Source: Dermacentor variabilis
Lineage: Eukaryota; Arthropoda; Arachnida; Ixodida; Ixodidae
DNA: 64,000 nucleotides
NCBI RefSeq assembly: GCF_050947875.1
Contig: NC_134569.1
Coordinates: 206,698,127-206,762,126 of the forward strand
Direction of reading: 5' to 3'
Below are positions 52,924-63,799 of this stretch, in pieces. The position numbers and the translations under genes were made by a program. Positions within the stretch are counted from its first letter, which is position 1. Every line of letters starts with the position of its first letter. The notes under the pieces were generated by a model. It worked only from the letters and a program-made list of their open reading frames with translations. It ran no database searches and was not told the DNA's origin.

Positions 52924-53337
52924 ATGGAACTACTGAAGGCACCGCCACCCTTGCAACTTACCGGCAATCTCTCTGAGCAATGGAAGCGCTTCAAACGGAA
53001 GTTTGACTTGTTCATAGTGGCAACCACGACGAAGGAGCAACCTCGCACGGAAGCTGCAAAAGCGGCACTCCTTCTGAGTGTGGATGGTGACGAAGCACTT
53101 GACGTGTTCAACACGTTCAAGTTTGAAGCACAAGAATCGAAGGAAGACTACGCAACAATCCTTGAAAAGTTCGAGTCTTACTGCTCTGAGGTTAGCAACG
53201 AAGTGCATGAGCGATATCTGTTTCGCTCGAGGAAGCAGGCAGATGGGGAACCGCTCGCAAAATTTCTTCGTTACCTAAGAAAGCAAGCTGGGCAGTGCAA
53301 TTTCGGAGAACAGCGTGATTCAATGATCCGGGGTTAA
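52924..53337 (+). pseudogene. element C gag N-terminal part
   Basis: ATG at 52924 (MELLKAPPPLQLTGNLSEQW KRF). The capsid-like region reads FKRKFDLFIVATTTKEQPRT, AAKAALLLSVDGDEALDVFN, TILEKFESYCSEVSNEVHER and KFLRYLRKQAGQCNFGEQRD, a well-known gypsy gag type of animals. The frame stops at 53335-53337 after SMIRG; the expected continuation is lost to a frameshift or deletion. Confidence 0.88.
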
Positions 53338-54290
53338 AATAGTGTTCGGCACGAATAATTCAAAGTTCGCAAGGTCACCGAATTTGTGGCGCAACGAAAC
53401 GAGGTCTGAGGGGCCACGGACAGCCACATTGACGCTATTGCGGGGCCCGCAACTGCACCGAAAAGCAGAAACGCCCAAGATGGCAACAAGCAGTACCGCT
53501 GCACAAAGTGCGACCGGCGGCATAGACCAAGGCAGTGTCCTGCATACAGAAAGAAATGCAACGTATGCCACTTGCCCAATAATTTTGCGGTGTGCTGTCG
53601 AGAAACGTCCCAAATTGCCGAAGTCAGCAAAGACGACTTTGACGATAACTTCGACATCCTAGAAGTTGGGGCTGGTAACAGAAATGCCAAAGAATGGATT
53701 GTGGAAGCTGAGGTCAAGGGCAAGAATTTCTCCTTCGAGGTAGACACCAGGTCACAGGCCAGTTTACTGCCGTTTTCGGCATACCGGAAAATGCGTGCGG
53801 CGGGACCGTTCACTGCTGCTACCTCGGTACTACGGGCCTACAACGGAGGCATCATAACACACTTCGGAGCAACGTCGCAGGAGGTGACGGTAGGAAATAG
53901 TTCCGCCACAGTCCAGTTCTTTGTCGTAAAACACGGCAGTCAAGCCATACTAGGACTGGAAGCGAGTGAAGCCTTGGGCCTTTTTCAACGCACAGTGACC
54001 ACTGTAAGCGCGTCAACAGACTACGAAGCAGTGACGAATATCCAGCACCTCTTCCAGGGATTAGGCTGCTTGAAGCAACCATACAGTATGGTCCTGCAAA
54101 CAACAGCGGTTCCTGTCGTTCAACCAGCGCGGCGTATTCCCCTGTCCCTGCGGGGCCCTCTTCAGGAAGACCTACGAAGACTGGAGCGCGAGGCCATCAT
54201 CGTAAAAGAGAATGACCCCATGGACTGGGTAAGCCCTTCGGTTATCGTCAAGAAAAAGGACGGCAGAATTAGAATTTGCATGGCCTTCCC
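53338..54290 (+). pseudogene. element C gag knuckles, protease and RT N-terminus
   Basis: Knuckles read YRCTKCDRRHRPRQCPAYRK and CNVCHLPNNFAVCC near 53495-53600. The protease signature is FEVDTRSQASLLPFSAY, where the Gly of Asp-Thr-Gly is Arg, which should abolish activity. AILGLEASEALGLFQRTV is the second retropepsin region. RT starts WVSPSVIVKKKDGRIRICM and then breaks off at about 54283. Confidence 0.9.
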
Positions 54291-55060
54291 GGTGTACATG
54301 TGTACATTGACGATATTTTTGTATGGGGAGCAAACAAACAGCAGCATGACCAGAGACTGGTTGCGGTCTTGAAAGCGGCCGAAAAAGCCGGCTTAACGTT
54401 CAACGCAAAAAAAAACATGCCGGTTTGGTGTTACGGAAATACAATTCCTGGGCGATATCATTAAACGTGACCGCATCACGCCAGACCCAAAACTTATCAA
54501 AAGCTTGCTTGAAACGCCGGAACCCAAAACCAAATGTGACGTTCAGCGCATGCTCGGTGTAATCAACTAATTTGTAAAGTACGTGCCACGGCTTTCTGAG
54601 CGGACTGCGCTTCTCCGAGCGCTTATGAAAACACACCCAGTATTTGAGTGGACTGAAAACCACAGATAAGAGTGGAAAGGTATCACTCAAATTCTAACCA
54701 TGAAACCCGTACTCGCCATCTTTGATCCCCAAAGGCAGTCTAAAATAACATGTGATACATCAAAAGATGGCATGGGTACAGCACTGTTGCAGTGTCACGA
54801 TGGCGATAAGTGGCACCCAGTGGCATATGCATCCCGTGCGTTAACACAAGCTGAGCGGCGTTACGCGCATGGTGAAAAGGACACTCTCAGCATTTCGTTC
54901 GGCTGTGAGAAGTTTCACCACTTCGTGTAAGGGCACAAAGTTTTTATTGAAACTGGCCATAAACCGTTGTTATCTATTGCCGCGAAAGGGATCTGCGACA
55001 TGCCTCCCCGCCTTCGGAGGTTTTTTTAAGACTTCTGAAATATGATTTCGTTTTGCAGTA
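54280..55060 (+). pseudogene. element C RT C-terminal part and RNase H, internal deletion
   Basis: Right after RIRICM comes GLPGVHVYIDDIFVWGANKQ, motif C. The fingers and palm including motifs A and B, roughly 100 codons in related elements, are missing. The thumb reads KAAEKAGLTFNAKKN, then FLGDIIKRDRITPDPKLIKS in another frame. RNase H (54700-54930): KITCDTSKDGMGTALLQ, SRALTQAERRYAHGEKD, then VFIETGHKPLLSI, where Asp of TDHKP is Gly. Stops at 54928 and 55027. Confidence 0.9.
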
Positions 55061-56429
55061 CGTACCAGGAAAACACCTCGTCTTGGCGGACATGCTGTCA
55101 AGATCGGCTCCGGCTAGTCACGAGGACATCGCTGGCGCCGCTGACGACGTGGAAGTGCACGCAGTGCAAGTCCTGGGCTATTTGGTCACGGGGGCTGCGC
55201 GACAGAAGCTGGTGCAAGAAACAGCGCGTGACGGTTACTTGAGCACTGTCATCTCCAATTTATCAAGCGGTGAGAGCCTGCAGGGTGACGTCAAGCCGTC
55301 GTCAGAGCTTTCCGTCGTGGACGGTATATTGCTGAAAGGAACAAAAGTGGTCATACCTAAAAGCATGCGACGTGAAATCCTAGGACGAATTCATCAGGGC
55401 ACCTAGGATTGTAGAAATGCAAAGAAAGAGCACGACGTTGCTCTACTTGTCGGAAGCTTTCATACAAGCAACTAAAAGAACCTTTACTCATGCCCCCAAT
55501 TCCATTATGCGCCTGGGTTCGAGTTGGTGTAGACATTTTTTTTCTTTTGGGGGAAGTTCGTACCTCGTAGCGTTTGACGCGCATTCAAACTTCCCGGAAG
55601 TCCAGAAGCTCCAGGACACCACTGCAAGAGCAACGATTTCCGCACTTAGCGCAATGTTTGCCAGGTATGGCGTACCTCTGGAGGTGTGCACCGACAACGG
55701 GCCGCAGTTTTCAAGTTATGAATTTGCAGAATTCGCAAGAAAATATGACGTCGCTCATGTCACATCCAGTCTCCGCTTCCCACAGTCCAACGGTCTGGCA
55801 GAGAAAGGGGTACAGATCGTGAAACGCCTCTTGAAGAAAAGCGAAGACTCACGCGAAGACTTTTGGCTAGGCTTGTTGGCCTACCGCTCTACACCGCTTG
55901 TGGACGGCCGATAACCTGGAGAACTTCTTCAACGCAGGTGTCTCAGGTCGAATGTACCCGATTTTGGCGACGTGCAGCCTACGCCAGTCAAAAAACATCG
56001 TCAGACGAACGGCGGAAATGCATTTGTCACCCTTGGACAAAGGGTCGATCGTAAGGCTCAGCGACACAACATGGTCTCCGAAAGGTATTGTGATGGGTAG
56101 AACGTCTCCGAGGTCCTACAATGTGGAAACAGAAGGTGGTCGGATGTTTAGACGTAATAGACGCCATCTCCTTCAAACTCGCGAACAATGGACAGCATAC
56201 GAGAGTGATGATGATGACTGTGGTTCGTCTTACAGCTCCGTTGATGTTACACCGTGCCAGCCTACCACGCCCGCGTCCTCAAGCGTCGTCCGCCGATGGC
56301 CCGGCACCAACTACAGCGCACCACGTGCCGTCTCCTCCTAGGCCGACGCCAGTCCCAAGAAGGTCGGGTCGCACCAGTAGGCCACCGCAGCGGCTTCGGT
56401 ACGACGCGGCCTTTAATAAAGTAACCTGA
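55053..56429 (+). pseudogene. element C integrase and C-terminus, frameshifted
   Basis: YVPGKHLVLADMLSRSAP ends RNase H. KVVIPKSMRREILGRIHQGT starts the integrase finger, which is then lost. The core reads VGVDIF in one frame (first Asp, near 55530, followed by a T8 run that breaks the frame). Then SYLVAFDAHSNFPEVQKLQD, VCTDNGPQFSSYEF (second Asp) and FPQSNGLAEKGVQIVKRLLK (Glu) follow in 55417-55914. The C-terminal part (SIVRLSDTTWSPKGIV, SPRSYNVETEGGRMFRRNRR) is in another frame and ends RSGRTSRPPQRLRYD...VT at 56429. Confidence 0.9.
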
Positions 56430-56461
56430 ACTGTTGTGCTTCTTCGTTACCCATCAGAGGA

Positions 56462-56623
56462 TGTATCGGGCATGCGCTGTCTGCGCTACCTTATCAGGAC
56501 AGCACTGATATCACGCGTGCGTCTGACTATTTAAGTGCGTGCCCATAAACCCTTCGCTGCTTCTTGTTCCTGGCATCGTGTAGTTGCCTCCATCTTTAGC
56601 AGACACACGTCGCACACGTTACA
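56462..56623 (+). repeat. element C 3' LTR
   Basis: 162 bp, TGTATCGGGC to CACGTTACA; followed by the duplicated GTTAG. Confidence 0.95.
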
Positions 56624-56861
56624 GTTAGGTCAGTTCGTGCAAAATATGTCTTCATAGAGCATTTTGAGATGGATAGTTTTCATGGTTTTCGTGATCTGCC
56701 GCGACCGACAGGCTAAAGTTGGCATGGCCTGAGAGTGACCAATCGCGTATGACTAATGACGGAAATGCTATAGAAACAGATTGTAACAGCTTTAAGCTAC
56801 AGCGGTCACGTGTTTGAGACCTCAGTGTGCCATATTTGTCCTGATAAGCAAGAGTTTAGGG

Positions 56862-57045
56862 GATCAAATGCCGGCCAAAGCGGCCTCATTCTGATAGTGG
56901 CGAAATGCAAAAACGCCCATGGGGGGACTTAGTATTATATGCACTTTAAGGACCCGCAGCGGGTCAAAATTAGTCAGTAGTGCCCCATTACAGTCTTCCT
57001 TATAATCACAACGTGGTCTTGGCACGGGAAATACCATAAATATTA
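56862..57045 (+). mobile_element. tRNA-derived SINE, family 2 (degraded copy 2)
   Basis: GGCGAAATGCAAAAACGCCC, then ATGCACTTTAAGGACCCGCA and GGGTCAAAATTAGTCAGTAG, TGCCCCATTACAGTCTTCCT and CACAACGTGGTCTTGGCACG line up with the body of the 32285-32510 copy. The B-box region is degraded (GGGGATCAAATGCC). Confidence 0.65.
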
Positions 57046-57897
57046 ACACAGTTCTGCGACCTTCGCGGCGCTGGTCTTTAGATGGGTGCGATGACATACT
57101 CCACAAAACAAAGTTGCTCATGAACATGGTACGAGCCATGGTACTTGGCACTACGCTTCGAGGAGATGTGTACCATAGAGTTGACGCCCATGGCCACACC
57201 AGAAAGTTAAGCGAAAAGTAGTGGTGCGGCCTCAATTCTTCATCGTGAAAATATTTTGCGCCTGGTGCTTTGGGGGGAGGGTAGGCTGAAGGAGAGGGGC
57301 TGAGGGAGTTGCCGATATCGCGTGTCTATTTTCTGGATTTCAGTTGGCTTTGGAATGCAATGTCCCTTTCATTTGGGACATTATAACAATGAACAATGGT
57401 GCCACTAGGAGATTAAGGTTCTTGGTCGTAGAGCGGGCAGGAGAAGGAAGGAGATCTCGCCCCTCGACCATAATTTAGGATGGTTCGTCGAACATATCGT
57501 AGGCACGCAGAGCACAAGGTGGTTGAAGTCACACTCAAGGCTTAAATAAAGCAGCCTCAAGCTTGGAACTTCTACAATGAAGTGGCCTGTATAGCGAACG
57601 ATTTGGGAGGCCCGAAACACTTTGTTTAGTGTGCAGCACTGGAGCATTAAAGCAGCAAATTTTAGAGAATGATTAGATTACGCAAAATATATCGCATGCT
57701 GGGACTGTTGAGCGTATTATAACGTTCGCAGAAAGTTCGTGTCGTATTTTGCATGATAAATTGTATGAATTATGACATTAAATTTTTTATTGGCACCGTT
57801 AATCTAAGGCCCGAAAAATTCTGCCTCTAGGCTATATTCACGTTGTACTTTACGAATTTTCTGATACAGTTTACTTTGTTAAATTTGATTACTTTAG
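57046..57897. other. no gene seen
   Basis: No motif in short ORFs of either strand. Confidence 0.4.
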
Positions 57898-58030
57898 TAA
57901 CGCCCTTGCGCCACGCGGAGGACCCGATTGGCCCAGGATGCGTGGTTCGCGATGAAAAGCCGCAGACGCCGACATTGGATATTCTACGACATGGGGCCCT
58001 TATTGCTGTCGAGTTAATAAAACGTCTGTT
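57898..58030 (+). mobile_element. degenerate SINE family 1 tail
   Basis: GCAGACGCCGACATTGG, CTACGACATGGGGCCCTTAT and GCTGTCGAGTTAATAAAACG correspond to GCGGACGCCGACACCG, CTGCGACACGAGCTCCTTAA and GCTATCGCGTTAAAAGC in the 42417-42915 copy. An old fragment. Confidence 0.5.
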
Positions 58031-58984
58031 AACTTCATTTTGCTTTCCGTTTCCCCATGCCCGCGTCAGCTAACCGCTGGCATCAATACTAGCGTTTCGT
58101 ATTTCCTGGCGCCAGGTTTGCTCGAGTCTCCGATCTTATTGAGTTTATATCTCTATGATGAAAGCGTGAACCAAAGGAAAGCACTGCAAACACAATGGCT
58201 CGGCCACAGCAACCTTCTTGCAAGGTGTTCACGAGGCTGAGGCTTCTTGAACAACTATATAGATCGAGCAGCCATGAGAAAGTTTCGTAACGCTTCGCAT
58301 TTGCCGCATTTTTTGTCTGTTATTGGAAAGGACGGTCCTTGGTTTCGTGCGAGTGCAGTCTATGAGCGTTCTGAAGGGGTCAGGCACACTTGGAAGCTGC
58401 AAGATCTTCGCCGTAGAAACACTTCGCTCAAGCAGGCTTGAAAAAGTCCCAGCGTTGAAGTAGGTTCCATACAGAAATGTTGCAGTTATGCACTGCACTA
58501 ACGCCAAGGCCGATCAGACGCTCGCTTTCTACCAGGTGGGCTTCAAGAAGAGAGAGCAAGGAGCGCGCACTGAGTTTCGAAGAGCCAAGTGGCTGCAGGC
58601 TTTCACACTAAGAGCTGTCACTGTGTGACGTGCCATTTGTGCCAAGGCAATCTCTCTGCTAATTTGGGACAAGGAGGGCATCGAAGAGGGCGGGCAACAC
58701 GCCCGCACAGAGGCTGCACGTCTGCAAAGATTTGCCAAGTGAGTAGGAGGAGTGGGCCAGGGAAATCTGGATTAACGAGCGGGAGGAACTGTGTAGGGGA
58801 AACCGAACGTCGCAGCATAGTAAAGCCTAGCGGTTAAGCCTATTGGGAGCAATTACATCCCAAAACGTGAATATACAGTTTTTCTGACTGCCGGCCGTCA
58901 TGATTATCTACAGACACACAGTGACGAGAATCAGAAATTGTACTGAAAGCAAAGGAACTGCCACGACTACTTGAACGCTATAAG
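58031..58984. other. no gene seen
   Basis: No recognisable motif. Confidence 0.4.
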
Positions 58985-59600
58985 CAGAGGGACACTATGA
59001 AAAACAGCTTAAGCAGACAGCTTTTGTGTCATTTTTGCATCTATTGTCCCGTACTGTGAAACTGGATTGCTGGAGTGCTAAACTACACCTCATCAAGCGT
59101 TCATTTTTGTTCGACGCTTTATTCAGTGAAAGAAGATAGGAATGATCAGATTCAAAAACGAATGATGAACCTCTGAGATGGCAGCAGATATTTTCGATGG
59201 CCCCATGCCATACGCGGACATTCTTCTTCTGTTGTGCTGCATGCCTACTCGCGTGACGATAGTTTGGCTTAAATGAAAGAATGATCTGTGCCGTTTTCAT
59301 TCACCAAACTTATTGCTAGGCCTATGTCGCGGTCAGTCGCTTCACATTAAATTTTCAAAACAAGCGTGTAATTCGGCTTGGCAAGAATGAGTTCGCTCGC
59401 TGGAAAGCTTTTTAGTTTCTGAAAAGAATGTCTCCGCTCCACGTGCCAACGTACAATGTTTGGCTCGGCGTTACGGAGGGCGTCGATTAGACGACTGGAA
59501 GTATTTGCAAAGTTGCGAATGTACTTGCTCACAAAGGCACAGGCTTTAGGCCCTTGTGCGGTACACTGCACCATTTTTTTTTTCGCCATCGGCACAACGC
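58985..59600 (-). pseudogene. Ty3/gypsy pol fragment: RT-RNase H tether and RNase H
   Basis: On the minus strand from 59595: KYIRNFANTSSRLIDALRNA (tether, usually YYRKYI..FA), then HSFQKLKSFPASELILAKPN. 59300-58995 gives GSSFVFESDHSYLLSLNKAS and NERLMRCSLALQQSSFTVRD, the end of RNase H (SDH motif kept). Stops and frameshifts separate the pieces. A matching RT motif C lies on the same strand at 63975-63800, so this gypsy was probably split by the LINE between them. Confidence 0.8.
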
Positions 59601-59953
59601 GGACGTCTTTCCCATGGCCGATGGATTCAGATGTTCAGAAACATTCGGTCAAAAGTTCCCTCCCGACCTACGACCGGACCGAACAGCGCACGAATTTGAA
59701 CGAGATGCTTCATCTGCGAGGGACCACACGGTGGTTGCAACCAGCGGAGCCCTAAGAATTAAGATGCTGACAAGCTCGCTTACGTCGCTGCTGAAAAGAG
59801 GCAACTGGACGCCGCACCAAAGGACTCCAATTAGCTGCAAAATCACCAGGAAAACCACATAAGGAAAACGTTCGACGAGATATACAGCGGACCCACAACC
59901 GGAAAGCAGGTCCAGATCTGGCAGTCTGCCAGTCTCCCAGGCTAACAAACGAA

Positions 59954-60434
59954 ATGACCGATGCGAACCCCGCCCCCACCCAAGCCGAGAACGCCAAGTT
60001 TTGTGCGGGCCCTGCTCCTCCAGAAGCCACCCGCGCGTTCCGGAGAACGCCCAGGCGCTCCTCCTCGGCCAACGTGAGTCCGTCCCTCACTCCTCTGTGT
60101 CGCAGTACTAGCAAACAACATAACATCCCTACATCTTCAACCACATCGACTTCCTCTAGCGCTGGCACACCGAAATCAACACCTCCGCCTTACTGTCCTC
60201 CATTTAAAGCCGGGACGGATGCGTGATTAGAAACAATAGAAAGTGCTACCTAATCTTCTACAGAAGCAACAAGTGAAACTACAAAGGCAGCAAGGAGAGA
60301 TACTCAAAGAAGTGGGCATGCTTGCGCAAACGCTTGACGTCCTCCGAACCGCAGCATCTACGCGCAGACGCCGTAGAGCACGTGACGAGACGCACCCACA
60401 CAAGCACGTTAATAGCAATGATGGGAAAGTGTAA
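59954..60434 (+). pseudogene. LINE ORF1-like remnant
   Basis: MTDANPAPTQAENAKF, a Pro/Ser/Thr-rich region, then KLPNLLQKQQVKLQRQQGEI LKEVGMLAQ, a coiled-coil-like stretch, in an adjacent frame. It lies just upstream of an endonuclease, where ORF1 of this LINE type sits. No knuckle is seen. Assignment rests on position and composition. Confidence 0.5.
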
Positions 60435-60489
60435 TAATTCGCAGTGCGTTTCGCCGCAGCACACTGCCGGGATTATTGTCTTGCAGTAG

Positions 60490-61060
60490 AACTGCCAGGG
60501 TATTCGCGGTAAACGGAAATCCCTCTTACGTTTCATCACGCGATCCACTCCTAAGCCAGATGTCATAGTTCTTCAGGAACCCCTAGCGTCAATCTCCTCA
60601 CCATTCTATGCAACCTACAGTGTTTCAAGCATCGCACAAGAACGCAGTAATGGCACCGAGCACTTCGTATACCGAATTATGGCCACAACGCTGGTATCGG
60701 ACCGATACGCGGCTGTGCAGAAACCCCTCGAAACTGTGGTATTTCCAATAAAGATAGCGTTCTCTTAAAATGCCAATTTCTCAGAGAGTACGGCGTGAAC
60801 ATCATCATCATATAACGCTTGGCTAGTACAAAATTGAACGGATCCTTTGGCACCACATCCTGAAGCAGCTCGAAAAGTCGGACTTGCTGTGGGCAGGAGA
60901 CTTCAATAGACGCCATGCCTACTGGTTGTAACCAGACTCCTCGGCGCCCGCGATGATCTTTCTCGAGTTGCCCCCACACACGACCTCTCTCTTCTCAATG
61001 GCGTCAGCAGACCCATCAGAACAGGGAATACTGTACAAAGCGACACGAATCCCGATTTGG
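60490..61060 (+). pseudogene. LINE endonuclease remnant
   Basis: NCQGIRGKRKSLLRFITRST (start of domain, NCRGI type) and PKPDVIVLQEPLAS (catalytic Glu) lie at 60490-60590. LLWAGDFNRRHAYWL (GDFN, 60880-60930) and LAPTHDLSLLNGVSRPIRTG are in other frames. Many stops; dead. Confidence 0.85.
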
Positions 61061-61185
61061 CATGACCATGACTGGCGCTACCTGCGCCAGTCACGTGGGC
61101 TACGTGCCAGACCACGTAGCCCACTGTGCCAGAGCTTCATTTCACAGTATATGCGGACAACGTAACCTTCTTTACCTGCAAAGGT

Positions 61186-61199
61186 TCACCATCACAAAT
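61186..61199. repeat. 14-bp target-site duplication of nested LINE (left)
   Basis: TCACCATCACAAAT here is repeated exactly at 62139-62152. Joining the two sides makes the RT frame of the outer LINE continuous (YADNVTFFTCKGSPSQIEQV). Confidence 0.88.
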
Positions 61200-62138
61200 T
61201 TCTAGGTAAAGGTTTCATGTACAAGCCCTTGTGCATCCGATTCATCACGAGAACCGTAGGAAGGCAAGAGCCAGAGCTTTACATGCTAAGTACGGGAAGT
61301 ACAACAGGGCAGTCTACGTAGATGTCGCCGAGTATAAGAACAAGGACGCATTTGCAGTTGCGGTGGTGGACGGGCGGGGACGCTTAGTCACCTCTGGATC
61401 AGTCAAAACCCGCTCCTCAGAAACTGCAGAGGAGGCGGCGATAGCGCTAGCTATAGGTAATACTGAAGCTGACTTGATTTTCAGCGACTCTAAAACAGCC
61501 ATTCGAAATTTGGCGAGGGGCAGAATCTCTGTCACAGCGGCAGGATTACTAGATCGGGCCACGAGGCGAGGGACTGCGGAGGTGGAAATTGTCTGGGTAC
61601 CGGCCCACTCTGGGAACCCTGGGAACGAGGCGGCTCACATGAATGCTCGAGGTTTCGTCAGCCGAGCAGGTGAGCCGGACGTTCCAGGGAGGTCCACGAG
61701 AGATGGGCTGGTGTCCTTTCACGACATTACTAACCATTACAAACTTGAGCGGAGAATTTACCCTCCACCGGACAAGCAATTGGTGAAGGCGCAGGAAAGC
61801 GTCTGGCGAAGATTGCAGACGAGATCTTTCTATAACCCATACGTGTTAAACAAAATCTACCCGGACGTTCAGCCGGAATGCAAATGGTGCCAGGAACTGG
61901 CCACCTATGACCACATATTATGGAGCTGTAGCATAGCGCCGCCACCGGCGGATATTATGCGTGATCCTTCTCTCGAGCAGTGGGAGGCCGTGTTGGCCAG
62001 CTCAGACCCGGTCGTCTAGACCAGGGCCGTGGAGTGGACCACCCAGGTCGCCGTCAGCCATGAGCTGATGGCCATCTAGCACGGAATCGTCCGCAAATGC
62101 GTTCTGACGAAAATAAAGTTTTTCCATCCATCCATCCA
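61200..62138 (+). mobile_element. nested RNase H-type LINE, strongly 5'-truncated
   Basis: Contains only the RNase H and C-terminal domain, a 120-bp 3' UTR and AATAAAGTTTTTCCATCCAT (62112 on) with a CCAT/ATCC tandem tail. The exact 14-bp duplication and near-intact frame make it much younger than the LINE around it. The CATC tail merges with the duplication, so the end is 62138 plus or minus 2. Confidence 0.92.
61231..62019 (+). CDS. LINE RNase H domain and zinc-like C-terminus (ORF2 fragment)
   Basis: Open from the insertion junction; the first codon shown is GTG and the true protein starts far upstream in a full element. RNase H residues: AVYVDVAEYKNK (Asp), ETAEEAAIALAIG (Glu), LIFSDSKTAIRN (Asp) and WVPAHSGNPGNEAAHM (His, with the last position His instead of Asp, common here). 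After a linker (HDITNHYKLERRIYPPPDKQ), CKWCQELATYDHILWSC is a CCHC-like zinc site of the LINE tail, then LEQWEAVLASSDPVV and TAG. Homology seems to go on past the stop (RAVEWTTQVAVSHELMAI), so the stop is probably premature. Confidence 0.93.
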   Translation: MHPIHHENRRKARARALHAKYGKYNRAVYVDVAEYKNKDAFAVAVVDGRGRLVTSGSVKTRSSETAEEAAIALAIGNTEADLIFSDSKTAIRNLARGRISVTAAGLLDRATRRGTAEVEIVWVPAHSGNPGNEAAHMNARGFVSRAGEPDVPGRSTRDGLVSFHDITNHYKLERRIYPPPDKQLVKAQESVWRRLQTRSFYNPYVLNKIYPDVQPECKWCQELATYDHILWSCSIAPPPADIMRDPSLEQWEAVLASSDPVV

Positions 62139-62152
62139 TCACCATCACAAAT
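62139..62152. repeat. 14-bp target-site duplication of nested LINE (right)
   Basis: TCACCATCACAAAT, identical to 61186-61199. Confidence 0.88.
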
Positions 62153-63640
62153 AGAACAGGTACTACAGTTGGCCATTGAAACCACAGCGCCGTACCTTCA
62201 AAAAAGGGGGGCTAACTCTATTCAGTGTCAAATGCTAGTGCATCGTCATCACGAACTTCTAAAGGCTCGAGAAGATCGGCCACTCATTACACTGTCCATA
62301 CAGAATGAGCCCGTTCCTAGTAAGCCTTGCATAAATTTGTATGTTTCTGGCTGCGAGACGACGGCAAGTCCAAGGAATCGCTTTAACATGCAATCGAACT
62401 ATTACAGCAAGTTCGCCGCCTCCGGAAACGCCCTATGCGCAAGCTAAGAGGCATCAAGGAAGACCAAATCATGTGCACGAGTCTGGCCATAGGTATACTT
62501 GCGTCATGTATCAATATCTGTATACAGAAATTACCAAAACGCCAAAATCTCATCTTGAAACCGTGCTCTGTCAAATTTGTCGCACTATATTGGATTCTCC
62601 TAAATCTGCTAAATCCGCTAGGGTTCGAGATACTGCGTTCCTTCCTCACCTTGAAAAGCTCGCTTAACGTTACCATGAAGCACAATTCACCCGCCTCAAG
62701 CTCTCCGCACAAGGACAGGCCCTTATTCGTGAGTTAGGCGTGTCCTCCACCGCCCGCATCCGAAGGCAGCCGGTCTCCATGGAAGATTCTCGAACAGATC
62801 GCCGTCGGACATGTACTATGGAACATGGACCCAGACACCCAACCAGGATGACGCCAAACACCACCCTACCATATGCACGAAAATACAGGACATGCTCCTG
62901 CCCACGGGCCCATCTCCGTCTCAGAGGCTTGCGGCACAGGAAAAGCCTCCGATGGAGTACCGGTGTCTTAGGGCTTCTATTACAACGTCAGCAAGCGACG
63001 CTTGGCCGAAATCATGACGGTTTCTAAAGCTACTACCATGCCCAAACCACATGCCCCTAAGTTACTGATGAGCACAGATATTTAAGCGGCCTGTCGAGCT
63101 CTCGCGGCTGGTGACATTCTAGGTATGAATTTCAATACACTAGTTAACCACTTTTTGGATAACTGATCACCCGGAGATCAGAGGGAATAAAATGGAGCAC
63201 TGCAAGGTTCCGCGCAAGACTCCCGGAACCTCCTTTGTGATGGCAGGATTCACTGAACCGTTAATAATAACTTGCTCTAGTACGTTCTGACCGGCGTTCA
63301 AGATTAGCCTATGTGCACCAACCGCAGAGTTTATTCATATCCACTCTACGACGTGACGCGAGGGGGCCCTAACCATTAGCCCTCCCCACATTCAGTACTA
63401 CATACAAGGCAAGGATGGGTCTTCCATCTATTTGGTGTGTGGTGGCTTTCCGGACATCGCCCACGTTGTATGGTATGGCCAGGATGGCTATGCAGCCATG
63501 TGCGGGAGTCTCAGTCAGATACCTACTACATGAAGGCCTGCGACCCTGAAGGAGTGGCTTGCGAACTCTTCACCAGACACCTTGAAGGCATTGCTCGAAC
63601 ACCTTAAACTTGTAGGGCTGTCTGACAAGTAGACCTTGCT
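62153..63640 (+). pseudogene. outer LINE: RT thumb, RNase H start and tail
   Basis: IEQVLQLAIETTAPYLQKRG (after the YADN motif at 61150) is the RT thumb entry. ALIRELGVSSTARIRRQ and VLWNMDPDTQPG (about 62720-62850) correspond to the inter-domain region and to the NMHP start of RNase H in the nested copy. Near 63380-63480, IYLVCGGFPDIAHVVWYGQD matches the zinc-like tail, and TLKEWLANSSPDTLKALLEH (63545-63610) the end. The RNase H core itself is not readable. Confidence 0.75.
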
Positions 63641-63799
63641 CATTTTATAGGACCTGAACTGGGGCTCGTGTTAGATAAAGATGTTCCCTTTCTTGCGAAT
63701 GTACTTTGTATAGTAATAAGCTAGACGTAAAGAAAGAACGCATATGGTCTATGTTTATGAGAAATGAAAGTTACTGATATGTTCAATTTTAATTCTTAA
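63641..63799. other. no gene seen
   Basis: AT-rich spacer between the outer LINE tail and the gypsy RT fragment. Confidence 0.4.

Larger units (their letters stand above)
52707..56623 (+). mobile_element. element C: Ty3/gypsy-like LTR retrotransposon, defective
   Basis: LTRs of 162 bp (52707-52868, 56462-56623), TGTATCGGGC...CACGTTACA, differ at 8 positions by eye (about 5%). Perfect 5-bp target duplication GTTAG lies on both sides (52702-52706, 56624-56628). The primer-binding site TGGTGTCAGAAGTGGG starts right after the left LTR. Gag, protease, RT, RNase H and integrase remnants follow on the plus strand in the usual gypsy order. At 3917 bp it is short, because the RT core is deleted. Confidence 0.96.
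59585..63640 (+). mobile_element. older RNase H-type LINE, host of a nested LINE
   Basis: Ordered remnants on the plus strand: a 5' region with an ORF1-like stretch (59954-60434), endonuclease (about 60490-61050), RT motif C and thumb (61150-61199 and 62153-62750), the RNase H start (about 62820), and the zinc-like C-terminus with tail (63350-63640). The RT N-terminal half is deleted. The LINE at 61200-62138 interrupts it. Confidence 0.75.

Noticed and set aside
52707..56623. Endogenous retrovirus with envelope gene
   Set aside because: No open frame or signal/transmembrane segment after integrase in elements A, B or C; they are LTR retrotransposons without env.
61073..61122. Inverted repeats GTGGGCTACGTG/CACGTAGCCCAC as a regulatory hairpin
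   Set aside because: Short, within decayed LINE sequence; no context suggests function.
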